Of a stretch of 64,000 bases of DNA, positions 52,001 to 60,897 are shown piece by piece. Position 1 is the stretch's first letter; each line of letters begins with the position of its first letter. Position numbers and translations under genes: made by a program. Below the pieces are notes generated by a model. It saw only the letters and a list, made by a program, of their open reading frames with translations. It was not told where the DNA came from and searched no databases. This DNA comes from Pseudoalteromonas prydzensis (GTDB lineage Bacteria; Pseudomonadota; Gammaproteobacteria; Enterobacterales; Alteromonadaceae), in contig NZ_DRGM01000099.1 in the NCBI RefSeq assembly GCF_011050055.1, positions 1-64,000 on the forward strand, written 5' to 3'.

Positions 52001-52176
52001 CCGTTACTGCAATTGCTGTTTATCCAAACTTCCCACAAACAGATTGGGCTGGCAATCCCAGCCATGCTACAGGTGGTGACTTAATGGTTCATAACAACGC
52101 GGTTTATAAAGCGAAGTGGTGGACAAGTTCAGAGCCGGGTGCAACGGCTGATTGGACCAAGAGTTGTAGCCTGTAA
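49012..52176 (+). CDS. chiC: Secreted GH18 chitinase, ChiC type
   Basis: The start is ATG 49012 (GGAGGAG just upstream), giving 1054 residues; an in-frame GTG at 48949 has no ribosome site. Order: signal peptide, CBM5/12 (AYEAKWWTQ, about 58-66), two Ig/PKD-like domains (about 85-285), GH18 barrel (about 320-800) with FDGVDIDYEYP (catalytic Glu near 481) and MFWELAGDYDF, a ChiC-type beta domain (about 820-960), and a second CBM5/12 (AVYKAKWWTSSEPG). It hydrolyses chitin outside the cell. First gene of an operon with the LPMO (54 bp) and chiA. Confidence 0.92.
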   Translation: MSSQMIIKNAFKLSVVSLSFVGLSAHAAVDCSTLTQWQAGQTHTGGSQVHAQESAYEAKWWTQSNPVENAGEYQEWQLLGVCDSAVTESQAPVITLLTPANNSLFNDEDSVVIEVRATDADGSVASVEFFVDGSSVAVDNTAPFTTNWQAVAGSHQLSAVATDDKGATSIQVSNTISVTEVVDPVNQAPVAAISFSTLPEQLIVGSQVVFALSGTDSDGQVTGLSFAANGIDVHQASTASSSYAWQATALGQATFTLTVTDNEGATAQVTKVLTVVEENTGPVPGTDCRPQGLYQTPGVNTPYCTVYDADGREIMGTDHPRRVIGYFTSWRNGANSQPSYLVNDIPWDKITHINYAFAHVDANNKVSIGDPNAADNPATNMEWPGIVGAEMDPSFAYKGHFNLLNKFKKQHPHVKTLVSVGGWAETGGYFDETGRVESGGFYTMTTNADGSVNQAGIEAFAKSSVEFIEKYGFDGVDIDYEYPSSMKDSGHPDDFPISNARRAGLNASYQVLMKKLREELDRAGEIAGKHYLLTIASPSSGYLLRGMETFQTVKYLDYVNIMSYDLHGAWNSHVGHNAALFDTGVDSELAQWGVYTTAEFEGIGYLNTDWAVRYFRGAVSAGRINIGLPYYTRGFKDVSGGTNGLWGQAALPNQADCATGTGVGEKNKCGNGALGIDNLWHDKNDAGQEMPAGSNPLWHVKNLENGIFGSYLGVYGLTPDTDPDDQLTGTYTRHYDDVAVAPWLWNAEKKVFLSIEDEQSMAAKLDYVINNGLGGIMFWELAGDYDFDAAKGEYFMGSTLTTLAYDKFNQSGVAYDTHPGNPHFVVPTEAVDVTFAAKDFPIGDDNYPISPTFAFTNNSNIDLSGAKISFDVPVSTSAIFKSNWNAQEKLGMAVEVNGSNAAGNNIGGYEHEFHRFSITLNNEWGGQPKDFSAGKTVNAQVMYYMPITGPSNFTIEKDGKVYAFKFEYPHLPDGTSTGGGNTDPDGDDTSGTCEGVAVTAIAVYPNFPQTDWAGNPSHATGGDLMVHNNAVYKAKWWTSSEPGATADWTKSCSL

Positions 52177-52230
52177 ATCATAGGGGCAAGTTCATTTGCC
52201 CCAGAACTTTCGCTTTTTAAGGACAACACA

Positions 52231-53826
52231 ATGACATTAATTAAATTAAAAACCCTGTCGCTGTCAGCAGTAGCAAGTAGCGTGTTACTAACGCTAATAC
52301 CTACGGATGTAAACGCACACGGTTATATGGACAGCCCCAAAGCACGTCAAGCATTTTGCCAAGCCGATGGCGGATATTGGTGGCCTGAAGATGGCACTAA
52401 TATTCCAAACCTTGCATGTCGTGCTGCATTTTTAGAATCAGGCACAGTCCAGTTTGTACAAGATATTGAATTTTCTGTTAATACACCAGATTATTTAAAT
52501 CAAGCTGCGGTAGAGGCATCGGTTCCCAATGGACTGCTGTGCGCCGGTGGTGATAATGCTAAACGCGGCATGGATTTACCTTCGCCACATTGGCAACGCA
52601 GCGAGGTTGTGCCTAATGCCAATGGTGATATTCAAATTCGTTATCTTGCAGCGACGCCGCATAATCCAAGCTTTTGGCAGTTTTATTTAACCAAGCCAAG
52701 TTTTAATGCTGCAACCGATGTATTGACATGGGCTGATCTAGAATTAGTGCAAGATCATGACAATGTTGCAGTAATTAAAGACACCGATGGCAAGCGCTAT
52801 TACGAAATGAGCGTTGCTATCCCACAAGGGCGCAGCGGCGAGGCTATTTTGTATAGCCGTTGGCAACGTAACGATGTAGTGGGTGAAGGCTTCTATAACT
52901 GTAGCGATATTACCATTGTGAGCGACGCAGGGCCGACGGATCCAAGTGTTTGGACAAGCGTGGGTTATTTTGTTCGCCAAGGGCAAGATGCGATTGCAGG
53001 GGAGAGCGTTTGGGCACGTTTATTTGATGAAAATGGCCAAGAAGTGATTAATCAGCAGTTAAAAATCACCGCAGAAAACCAAGCAAACTGGCAACAAACA
53101 CTCGCTGCGCAGCTGAACTTAGATTACGCCCACTTAGTGCAAATTGGCGTGCAAAATCAAGCCGGTGAGGTGGTATTTAATGGCAATGATGTACTCACCA
53201 ATCAAGTCTATAGCAGTAATGCAACCTACACCTACACATTAAGCGTGCAAACTGCACCGACTAATACGGCGCCAATTGTTCACACTCCGGATGATTTAGT
53301 TATCGATGAAAATACCACCGTAGCCGTGCACCTTCATGCTTTTGACGATGAGCAAACTGCATTGACTTACAACTGGTCAGTACCTGCGCCACTGAGTTTT
53401 ACTGGAGGGGACGCAAATATCGTCATTACTGCTCCTGAAGTATCGGCAAACGCAGATTACAGCGTTTCTGTGTCGGTATCGGATGGTCAACTCAGTACTG
53501 AAACCAGTTTTACTATCACTGTAAATGACAGCGTTATCACTGATCCTGTTATTGCACCGTGGAGCAGTAGTGCGGTTTATCAAGCTGGTGATCAAGCCAG
53601 TTTTCAAGGTGTTGTTTACACCGCTCAATGGTGGAATCAAGGGCAGCAACCTGACAACTCCAATGCGTGGCAAGAGACATCGACTTCCGACGTAGACAGT
53701 AACTGGAATGCAGGCAAAGCCTATCAAGCTGGTGCCGAAGTAACGTATCAAGGACAGCGCTATAGCGCTAACTGGTGGACTCAAGGGGATACTCCTGGAC
53801 AAGCCAATGTATGGACTCAACTTTAA
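52231..53826 (+). CDS. AA10 lytic polysaccharide monooxygenase, chitin-active
   Basis: The 531-residue protein has a signal peptide ending ...DVNA, so the mature protein begins with His30 of HGYMDSPKARQAFC, the first ligand of the copper histidine brace. The AA10 domain runs to about 232, followed by a GbpA2-like module (about 237-345: VGYFVRQGQDAIAGESVWARL), a cadherin-like domain (about 350-440) and two CBM5/12 modules (TAQWWNQGQQPD and SANWWTQGDTPG). It oxidatively cuts crystalline chitin and helps the two chitinases. Same operon, 67 bp before chiA. Confidence 0.93.
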   Translation: MTLIKLKTLSLSAVASSVLLTLIPTDVNAHGYMDSPKARQAFCQADGGYWWPEDGTNIPNLACRAAFLESGTVQFVQDIEFSVNTPDYLNQAAVEASVPNGLLCAGGDNAKRGMDLPSPHWQRSEVVPNANGDIQIRYLAATPHNPSFWQFYLTKPSFNAATDVLTWADLELVQDHDNVAVIKDTDGKRYYEMSVAIPQGRSGEAILYSRWQRNDVVGEGFYNCSDITIVSDAGPTDPSVWTSVGYFVRQGQDAIAGESVWARLFDENGQEVINQQLKITAENQANWQQTLAAQLNLDYAHLVQIGVQNQAGEVVFNGNDVLTNQVYSSNATYTYTLSVQTAPTNTAPIVHTPDDLVIDENTTVAVHLHAFDDEQTALTYNWSVPAPLSFTGGDANIVITAPEVSANADYSVSVSVSDGQLSTETSFTITVNDSVITDPVIAPWSSSAVYQAGDQASFQGVVYTAQWWNQGQQPDNSNAWQETSTSDVDSNWNAGKAYQAGAEVTYQGQRYSANWWTQGDTPGQANVWTQL

Positions 53827-53893
53827 ATAAAAGCCTAAGTTTTGTAGTTCAAACTTATTAAATAATTACATTAATAATGGATAAGAGAGAAAT

Positions 53894-56527
53894 ATGAATA
53901 TCAAACAGTTAACCGCAGCCATTGGTGTTGCTTTATTTGCAGGCACTGTGTCTGCTGCGCCATCTACACCAAGCATCAACTGGGAGCCACAACAATATTC
54001 GTTTGTTGCAGTGGACCTTGAAGGAAATGGCTCTTACAAGCAACTTGTTACCCGTGTTGAGCAAGTCGCTATCAACATTCAATGGAGTGCATGGAGCGGT
54101 GATGGTGGTGATAGCTATAAAGTTTACTTTGATGACATGCTAGTAAATGAAGGGCCACTTGCAGCAGGTTCTAAGACTGGCACTATTTCATTCCCGTATG
54201 ATAAAGCGGGCCGTCATACCTTGTATGTAGAATTGTGTGAAGGCGGTACTAGCTGCGCGCGCAGTGCTGGTAAGCCAATTGTAATTGCTGATACAGACGG
54301 CGGCCATTTAGCGCCATTACCGATGGACGTTGATCCTAATAACCGTGATATTGGCATTAAGCAAGGCTTAGTAACTGGTGCTTACTTTGTTGAGTGGGGC
54401 ATTTATGGCCGTGATTATGATGTAACAAATATTCCAGCACAAAACTTAAGTCACATTTTATATGGCTTTATTCCAATTTGTGGTGAAAATGCATCATTAA
54501 CGGGTGCTCCTAAGCAAGCACTTGATACTGCCTGTGCAGGCTCTGCTGATTATGAAGTGGTTATTCACGATCCATGGGCCGCTGTGCAAAAAGCATTACC
54601 AGGTGTGGATGCAAAAGATCCAATCCGTGGTACTTACTCACAGTTAATGGCGCTGAAACAGCGTTACCCTGATCTGAAAATCTTACCATCAGTAGGTGGC
54701 TGGACATTATCAGACCCATTTGGTGGCTTTACTAATAAAGCTAACCGCGACACCTTTGTCGCCTCAATGGAAGAGTTTTTAAGAACCTGGAAATTTTACG
54801 ACGGGGTTGATATTGACTGGGAATTTCCTGGTGGTGACGGCCCTAACCCAGATATTGGCGATCCAATCAATGATGGTCCTGCCTATGTTGCGTTAATGCA
54901 AGAGCTGCGCGCTATGCTTGATAAGCTTGAAGCTGAAACTGGCCGCACTTACGAGCTTACGTCAGCAATTGGCGCAGGTTACGACAAAATTGAAGACGTT
55001 GACTACCAAGCGGCCAGTCAATATATGGATTACATCTTCGCGATGACGTATGACTTTTATGGGGCATGGAGTGGCGTAACGGGCCATCAAACGGCGCTTT
55101 ATTGTGGTGAGCACATGAGTGCAGGCCAATGTAATGGCACCGGTGTTGATGAAAATGGCGAGCCACGCAAAGGCCCTGCCTATACCACTGATAACGCAGT
55201 ACAATTATTACTAGCGCAAAATGTACCATCGACGAAAATCGTTGTTGGTACCGCTATGTATGGCCGTGGTTGGGAAGGTGTTTTTCCAACAGGCACTACT
55301 ATTGACGGCAACCCAATGACGGCCACTGGCAGTGGGCCATTAACAGGCTCAACGGCACAAGGTGTTTGGGAAGATGGCGTGATTGATTACAAAGGGGTCA
55401 AAGCGCATATGATTGGTGCTGCGGGCACTGGTGTGAATGGCTTTGAAGTCGGCTACGATGAGCAAGCGCAAGCAGCTTATGTATGGAACCGCTCAACCGG
55501 TAAACTAATCACATACGATAGCCGCGAATCAGTACTTGCTAAAGGTGCTTACGTTAATCAGCATAACCTAGGCGGTTTATTTGCTTGGGAAATTGATGCC
55601 GACAATGGTGATATTTTAAATGCAATGCATGATGGCTTAGGTGGAGTTGTTACACCGCCAAGTAATAAAAAACCTGTGTTATCAGTATCAAGCACTGTAA
55701 CCGTTAACGCTGGCGAAAGTGTTTCTGTCAGTGCTTCAGCAACGGATGCCGATAATGATCCACTGACGTTTAGTTGGACTGCATCACCTGAATTAACGGT
55801 ATCAGGTAGCAACTCAAGCACTTTAGTGATCAGTGCGCCGAACGTCACGAGTGACAGTCAATATTTAGCGACAGTGGCGGTCAGTGATGGTGAAGCAACG
55901 GTTAGCCAAGATGTGGTCGTGAATGTGCTTGCCCCAAGTACGGGTGAAAATACTGCGCCAACGGTTGCTGCTATTGCAGATGTAACAGTCGAAGAAGGTG
56001 GCTCAACAGCAGTAAATGTATCAGCAAGCGATGCAGAAGGAGACACCCTTAGTTATAGCTATAATGTACCCGCAGGTTTAACTCTTGTCGGCAGTGGCGC
56101 AAACGTGAGTCTAACGGCTGACCCAGTTGATGCAGACACAAACTATAGCGTTGCTGTTACAGTGAGTGATGGTCAAGCCTCAACCGTTGTTAGCTTTACC
56201 GTAACGGTGACCGACGCTGATACCACTACCCCACCAGATGGCGATACTACATGGGATTCAAATGCCGTGTATGTTACCGGAGACACAGTGACTTACAATG
56301 GTGTTGAGTACACTGCAAAATGGTGGACACAAGGTGATCGCCCTGATCTGGGCGGTGCATGGGAAGCAACGTCGCAACCAAGTGATGGTAATGGCGATGT
56401 GATTTGGCAAGCATCAGGTATTTATAATAATGGTGACCAAGTGACCTATCAAGGCGTGCAATATCAAGCACAGTGGTGGACTCAAGGAGATGAGCCAGGC
56501 AGCGCGGATGTATGGCAAGCCCTGTAA
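53894..56527 (+). CDS. chiA: Secreted GH18 chitinase, ChiA type
   Basis: The 877-residue protein has a signal peptide (about 1-21), a ChitinaseA_N Fn3-like domain (about 24-135), a GH18 barrel with YDGVDIDWEFPGGDG (catalytic Glu near 309), the chitinase insertion with YGAWSGVTGHQT, and GGLFAWEIDADNGD closing the barrel (about 560). Two cadherin-like domains (about 590-775) and two C-terminal CBM5/12 modules (TAKWWTQGDRPD, QAQWWTQGDEPG) follow. ChiA-type enzymes act processively from chain ends. GAGAGA precedes the ATG. A terminator follows. Confidence 0.93.
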   Translation: MNIKQLTAAIGVALFAGTVSAAPSTPSINWEPQQYSFVAVDLEGNGSYKQLVTRVEQVAINIQWSAWSGDGGDSYKVYFDDMLVNEGPLAAGSKTGTISFPYDKAGRHTLYVELCEGGTSCARSAGKPIVIADTDGGHLAPLPMDVDPNNRDIGIKQGLVTGAYFVEWGIYGRDYDVTNIPAQNLSHILYGFIPICGENASLTGAPKQALDTACAGSADYEVVIHDPWAAVQKALPGVDAKDPIRGTYSQLMALKQRYPDLKILPSVGGWTLSDPFGGFTNKANRDTFVASMEEFLRTWKFYDGVDIDWEFPGGDGPNPDIGDPINDGPAYVALMQELRAMLDKLEAETGRTYELTSAIGAGYDKIEDVDYQAASQYMDYIFAMTYDFYGAWSGVTGHQTALYCGEHMSAGQCNGTGVDENGEPRKGPAYTTDNAVQLLLAQNVPSTKIVVGTAMYGRGWEGVFPTGTTIDGNPMTATGSGPLTGSTAQGVWEDGVIDYKGVKAHMIGAAGTGVNGFEVGYDEQAQAAYVWNRSTGKLITYDSRESVLAKGAYVNQHNLGGLFAWEIDADNGDILNAMHDGLGGVVTPPSNKKPVLSVSSTVTVNAGESVSVSASATDADNDPLTFSWTASPELTVSGSNSSTLVISAPNVTSDSQYLATVAVSDGEATVSQDVVVNVLAPSTGENTAPTVAAIADVTVEEGGSTAVNVSASDAEGDTLSYSYNVPAGLTLVGSGANVSLTADPVDADTNYSVAVTVSDGQASTVVSFTVTVTDADTTTPPDGDTTWDSNAVYVTGDTVTYNGVEYTAKWWTQGDRPDLGGAWEATSQPSDGNGDVIWQASGIYNNGDQVTYQGVQYQAQWWTQGDEPGSADVWQAL

Positions 56528-56552
56528 TGACTTAGCACATTTTATTACAAAC

Positions 56553-56579
56553 AAAAGCAGCAATTAGGCTGCTTTTTTT
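56553..56579 (+). terminator. Rho-independent terminator of the chitin operon
   Basis: AGCAGC (56556-56561) pairs with GCTGCT (56568-56573) and is followed by a run of seven T. It lies about 27 bp after the chiA stop. Confidence 0.9.
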
Positions 56580-56632
56580 GTGTTTTAAATTCTATGATCC
56601 ATACTTAGAACTGCGTAATAGAGGTCAATTTA

Positions 56633-57391
56633 ATGAAGTATATGCAGTTATTGTTTGGGTTATTATTGACGCTCAGCGGGATGACGTTAGCCTGTGAGCG
56701 AACCCTTAAAGTTGGCACTAGTCAGTTATGGCCGCCTTATATTTTTAATGCTCAGAGTCAGTTAGCTGGAATTGATATCGATATTGTGAAGCTGGTATTG
56801 CAAGAGGCTGGGTTTTGTAGTCAGTTTATTCGCTTTCCATCGTCGAATCGGGCTTTTGTCGAACTTGAAAAAGGCCGCGTAGACTTATTACCTGCAGCAA
56901 GTTATACCGCACAACGAACCCGTTTTAGCCATTTTTCTGAACCTTATCGACGTGAAGTGATGCGTTTATTTTGGTATCCCAATCAGGCTTTGTTAGAGCA
57001 AGACTTAGCAGGGTTGTTTACCAATCAACAAATAATAGTGGTTAACAGCGGTAGCTATTATGGTGAGGAGTTTGCCAGATTCAGTGATAATGACCAATAC
57101 AATGATTTAATTGTTTCTGTACCTTTACTGAGACAGCGTTTAGATATGCTGGTGGCGAAACGAATTGATTTTTTTATTGACGATGAGCTGGCGGGTTTAT
57201 ACTTAGTCCATAACGAGAATATCAAAGGCATCAATGTGCACCCATATATTATTAATGATAACCCGGTGCATTTTATGCTAAGCAAAAACACACTGAGTGA
57301 TGATGAATTGAACGCCATTAATTTGGCTATCATCAATAGCAAACAACGTATTCAAACGATTATTAATAACTACAGTAAGCACTATTATTAA
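56633..57391 (+). CDS. Periplasmic solute-binding protein, amino-acid type (SBP_bac_3)
   Basis: The 252-residue protein has a signal peptide (cleavage near 20, after TLA) and the binding-protein start TLKVGTSQLWPPYIFNAQSQ, then GIDIDIVKLVLQEAGF and ELEKGRVDLLPAASYTAQRT. No permease or ATPase genes are adjacent, so it may serve as a sensor-type or orphan binding protein rather than a transporter part. The end overlaps the 3' end of the convergent AraC gene by 4 bp. Confidence 0.8.
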   Translation: MKYMQLLFGLLLTLSGMTLACERTLKVGTSQLWPPYIFNAQSQLAGIDIDIVKLVLQEAGFCSQFIRFPSSNRAFVELEKGRVDLLPAASYTAQRTRFSHFSEPYRREVMRLFWYPNQALLEQDLAGLFTNQQIIVVNSGSYYGEEFARFSDNDQYNDLIVSVPLLRQRLDMLVAKRIDFFIDDELAGLYLVHNENIKGINVHPYIINDNPVHFMLSKNTLSDDELNAINLAIINSKQRIQTIINNYSKHYY

Positions 57392-58335
57392 CGGTCTCTG
57401 CGTTTTGCCGTTGCCGATGGGTTTTCACCAAATAGCTGTTTATAGTCTTTGGCAAATTGACCTGGGTGGCCAAACCCCCAATTTGCTGCGATCACCGATA
57501 CCGGTTTGTGCAATTGTGGATCGCTTAGCTCGCGCCTAACCTGGTTAAGCCGAGTGATACGCAAAAAGCGCAGTGGATTAATCCCTAAAATACTCTCAAA
57601 ACTGTATTGCAAAGTACGACGACTAACATGACTCAGTTCGCATAATTGCGTCATGGTGATAACGTCGTGAGGGTGCGCGTTTATGTAGTCTTTTACACGC
57701 TCGACTACTGCTTTGCGATGTTGATAACTGGGCGATACTTTTTGCTTGGGCTGTGGTGATTGCAATAAAGTAAGTATTAGGTTGAACAGCATTTCATGTT
57801 GTATGTGTGTGTTTACTGCCGAGTTATTTTTAATAAGCTGTGCTATGCCATTGCGCGCTTGTTCAAGATGCGCTGCTGACGTCGTAATGCGTGGCGACTC
57901 ATGCTGGCAAAGCCCTATTAGTGATATACCTTGGCACTGCGCTATATGGCGTAAAGTATCTTGGTTAACTACCATGCCATAAATATTAAACTGCTCTGGT
58001 GTAACCAGCTCAAAGTCACAGGCACTGGGGCGGCACATAAGCTGATTACTATCGATAGTCAGGCCATTTATTTTACTGTTGCTGGTTTGCGCCGGAATGC
58101 CAAGCCACAGTGAATTAGGCCATACTTGACACTGCTGACGCAAAGCGCGGTGTGTGTACTCTTTAAATACTTGTAAATCATCGTAAGCAATTTCTTCAAT
58201 ACAGCCATAAAAGCTGCCATTACTGACTTGATCATATTCTTGCTGCCAATTGCTTAAATTGTCGGCTTGTTGGTCGACATCAGTGGTTTGGGTAGTGCAC
58301 TTAATCGGTGCATCAGCTGCTAAGTTATGTTGCAT
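57388..58335 (-). CDS. eutR: AraC-family regulator, EutR-like
   Basis: The 315-residue protein has a C-terminal AraC DNA-binding domain (about 215-312) with two helix-turn-helix units: MTQLCELSHVSRRTLQYSFE and PVSVIAANWGFGHPGQFAKD, the second with the usual FGHxGxFxxxY pattern. The N-terminal ~200 residues would sense the effector. It is divergent from eutB, with 238 bp between, so control of the ethanolamine genes is the natural inference, as with EutR in enterobacteria. Confidence 0.8.
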   Translation of the reverse strand: MQHNLAADAPIKCTTQTTDVDQQADNLSNWQQEYDQVSNGSFYGCIEEIAYDDLQVFKEYTHRALRQQCQVWPNSLWLGIPAQTSNSKINGLTIDSNQLMCRPSACDFELVTPEQFNIYGMVVNQDTLRHIAQCQGISLIGLCQHESPRITTSAAHLEQARNGIAQLIKNNSAVNTHIQHEMLFNLILTLLQSPQPKQKVSPSYQHRKAVVERVKDYINAHPHDVITMTQLCELSHVSRRTLQYSFESILGINPLRFLRITRLNQVRRELSDPQLHKPVSVIAANWGFGHPGQFAKDYKQLFGENPSATAKRRDR

Positions 58336-58573
58336 TATTGTCTATAATACCTCTGGCTGCACACTCGTAAGTGACCTAATTGACGCATGTACCTTTTATA
58401 GTTTTTTGATTTTTAATAACTAAATAAGATTTGCCAAAACTTGATAGGTACTTGGTACGTTATAAGCTACGTTTAAATGTGAATCGAATTAGTTTTGCAC
58501 TGCTTTTTATTGCCTTATAAGCAATAGCTATGCTCATCCTTTTTAACACACATTATCTCAACAAGGTAAGTTT

Positions 58574-59980
58574 ATGGGTCAATTGTACAGTTATACGTTA
58601 GGTCATCGACGCTATCAATTTAAAAACTTGGCTCAACTGATGGCAAAAGCAACCCCGCAGCGCTCTGGTGATAGCTTGGCAGGCGTAATTGCCAGCTCTG
58701 CTGAAGAGCGCGCCGTGGCGCAAATGACACTGGCGGAAGTGCCTTTAAAAACCTTTTTAAACGAGGCATTGATCCCCTATGAAGACGATGAAATTACTCG
58801 GCTAATAATCGATGAACATGACACTAACGCATTTGCAGCAATCGCGCATTTAACGGTAGGGGATTTTCGTAATTGGTTGCTAAGTGATCACGCAACAAGC
58901 CATGTTTTAGCGACAATCAGAGCGGGTATTACCCCCGAAATGGCCGCTGCTGTTAGCAAAATAATGCGCAATCAAGATCTGATTTTAGTTGCCAAAAAGT
59001 GCCATGTCACGACTGCATTTAGAAACACCATTGGCTTGCCAGGCCACTTATCAACACGCTTACAGCCAAATCACCCAACCGATAATGTTAACGGCATTGC
59101 CGCGAGTATTTTAGATGGACTGCTGTATGGCAGTGGTGATGCAGTGATTGGTATTAATCCCGCTACAGATAATGTTGCCCAAGCGATTAAGCTAATGCAG
59201 TTAATGGATGATGTGATTGTAAAATACCAAATACCAACTCAAAGCTGTGTTCTCACCCATGTAACTAACACCATTGAATGTATTAATGCCGGTGCGCCGG
59301 TTGATTTAGTGTTTCAGTCAATTGGCGGCACTGAGGCCACTAACTCAAGCTTTGGGTTTAATTTAAATACCCTAGCTGAGGCGCAAGATGCCGCACTGAG
59401 TTTAAAACGCGGAACGGTAGGCAATAACGTGATGTATTTTGAAACGGGGCAGGGCAGTTCGTTATCAGCAAATGCCCATCATGGGCTTGATCAGCAAACC
59501 TGCGAAACCCGTGCTTATGCCGTAGCGCGCAAGTTTAAGCCGTTACTGGTCAATACGGTGGTGGGTTTTATTGGCCCGGAATATCTATTTGATGGCAAAG
59601 AAATTACTCGAGCAGGGCTTGAAGATCATTTTTGTGCCAAATTACTCGGTGTGCCGATGGGCTGTGATGTGTGCTACACCAACCATGCTGAGGCAGATCA
59701 AAATGATATGGACAACTTACTGACCTTACTCGGTGTAGCGGGGTGTTCGTTTGTAATGGGGATCCCCGGATCTGACGACATTATGCTTAATTACCAAACC
59801 ACCTCATTTCATGATGCATTGTATGCAAGGCGGGTATTAGGTTTGCGCCCTGCACCAGAGTTTGAACTTTGGCTGGCAAAAATGAACATTATGACAGATA
59901 CCCAGCAGCATATTTTGTCTGACACGCTACCGTCGCAATTTGCGCGTTCTTTAAAAACATTAAGTGGTGGACAGCCATGA
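58574..59980 (+). CDS. eutB: Ethanolamine ammonia-lyase large subunit
   Basis: The 468-residue subunit carries the TIM-barrel active site of the adenosylcobalamin enzyme that splits ethanolamine to acetaldehyde and ammonia: RAGITPEMAAAVSKIMRNQDL, LPGHLSTRLQPNHPTDN, FQSIGGTEATNSSFG, YFETGQGSSLSANAHHG, and CDVCYTNHAEADQNDMDNL. Its length is close to the usual 453-465. The stop overlaps eutC by 4 bp. B12 must come from elsewhere, since no cobalamin gene is in the window. Confidence 0.95.
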   Translation: MGQLYSYTLGHRRYQFKNLAQLMAKATPQRSGDSLAGVIASSAEERAVAQMTLAEVPLKTFLNEALIPYEDDEITRLIIDEHDTNAFAAIAHLTVGDFRNWLLSDHATSHVLATIRAGITPEMAAAVSKIMRNQDLILVAKKCHVTTAFRNTIGLPGHLSTRLQPNHPTDNVNGIAASILDGLLYGSGDAVIGINPATDNVAQAIKLMQLMDDVIVKYQIPTQSCVLTHVTNTIECINAGAPVDLVFQSIGGTEATNSSFGFNLNTLAEAQDAALSLKRGTVGNNVMYFETGQGSSLSANAHHGLDQQTCETRAYAVARKFKPLLVNTVVGFIGPEYLFDGKEITRAGLEDHFCAKLLGVPMGCDVCYTNHAEADQNDMDNLLTLLGVAGCSFVMGIPGSDDIMLNYQTTSFHDALYARRVLGLRPAPEFELWLAKMNIMTDTQQHILSDTLPSQFARSLKTLSGGQP

Positions 59981-60846
59981 AAAACTCATCACCCAAAACG
60001 GCGCAGCAAACACCGCAACAACATCAAGAGAATGGCAAAGTGGTGCATAACCCATGGCGACAACTACGCAGCTTTACCGATGCACGGATTGGTTTAGGGC
60101 GCGCTGGGATCAGTCTTCCGACGGCTGAAATGTTGGCGTTTCAACTCTCCCATGCACAAGCACGAGATGCGGTGAGTTTTCCTTTGGATTTAGCTGCGTT
60201 AAGCGAACAGCTAAAGGATTTTTGCGCGTCACCACTGCATTTACATAGCCAAGCCGTGGATCGCAATCATTATTTACAACGCCCTGATTTAGGCCGCAAG
60301 CTGGATCAAGCATCACGCGATCAGTTAAGCAATTTTATGAGTAAAGCGGCCACAGCTACTGAGTCTCATCATGATATCGCAATCGTTATTGTGGATGGTT
60401 TATCGTCTTTAGCTGTGCAAAAAAATGCCCATCCTTTTCTTGCTCAGTTACTGACCATACTGGATGAACAACCAGAGCCATGGCGTTTAGCACCGATCAG
60501 CTTAGTGGAGCAAGGGAGAGTGGCGATAGGCGACGATATTGGCGAGCTCCTTAACGCCAAGGTGGTGCTGGTATTAATTGGTGAACGGCCAGGCTTAAGT
60601 TCGCCAGATAGTTTAGGTTTGTATTTAACTTGGCAGCCAAAAACAGGGCTGAATGATGCTTGTCGTAATTGTATCTCTAATATTCGTCCTGCGGGGCTGT
60701 CATATCAGGACGCCGCACAACGTACTGTATATCTTTTACAAGAAGCGCAGCGTTTAAATCTGTCAGGGGTGGGATTAAAAGATCGCAGCCAAGATGATGT
60801 GATAGAACATCAAACGCAACCAACAAACTTTTTACTATCAGAATAA
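59977..60846 (+). CDS. eutC: Ethanolamine ammonia-lyase small subunit
   Basis: The 289-residue protein has WRQLRSFTDARIGLGRAGIS (about 27-46), AHAQARDAVSFPLDL-like region, YLQRPDLGRKLD (about 101-112) and IGERPGLSSPDSLGLYLTW (about 206-224), the cobalamin-binding surface with EutB, then CRNCISNIRPAGLSYQDAA. The N-terminal ~25 residues are a polar extension. Translationally coupled to eutB. Confidence 0.94.
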   Translation: MKNSSPKTAQQTPQQHQENGKVVHNPWRQLRSFTDARIGLGRAGISLPTAEMLAFQLSHAQARDAVSFPLDLAALSEQLKDFCASPLHLHSQAVDRNHYLQRPDLGRKLDQASRDQLSNFMSKAATATESHHDIAIVIVDGLSSLAVQKNAHPFLAQLLTILDEQPEPWRLAPISLVEQGRVAIGDDIGELLNAKVVLVLIGERPGLSSPDSLGLYLTWQPKTGLNDACRNCISNIRPAGLSYQDAAQRTVYLLQEAQRLNLSGVGLKDRSQDDVIEHQTQPTNFLLSE

Positions 60847-60897
60847 TCAACAACAAAAACATCATTTAATTACAACAATAAAGAGCAGGAGAAGATA

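Noticed and set aside
58336-58573. Cobalamin riboswitch before eutB
   Set aside because: The B12-dependent enzyme made this worth checking, but the 238-bp leader shows no B12-box (GCCACTG-type) sequence and is short for that class.
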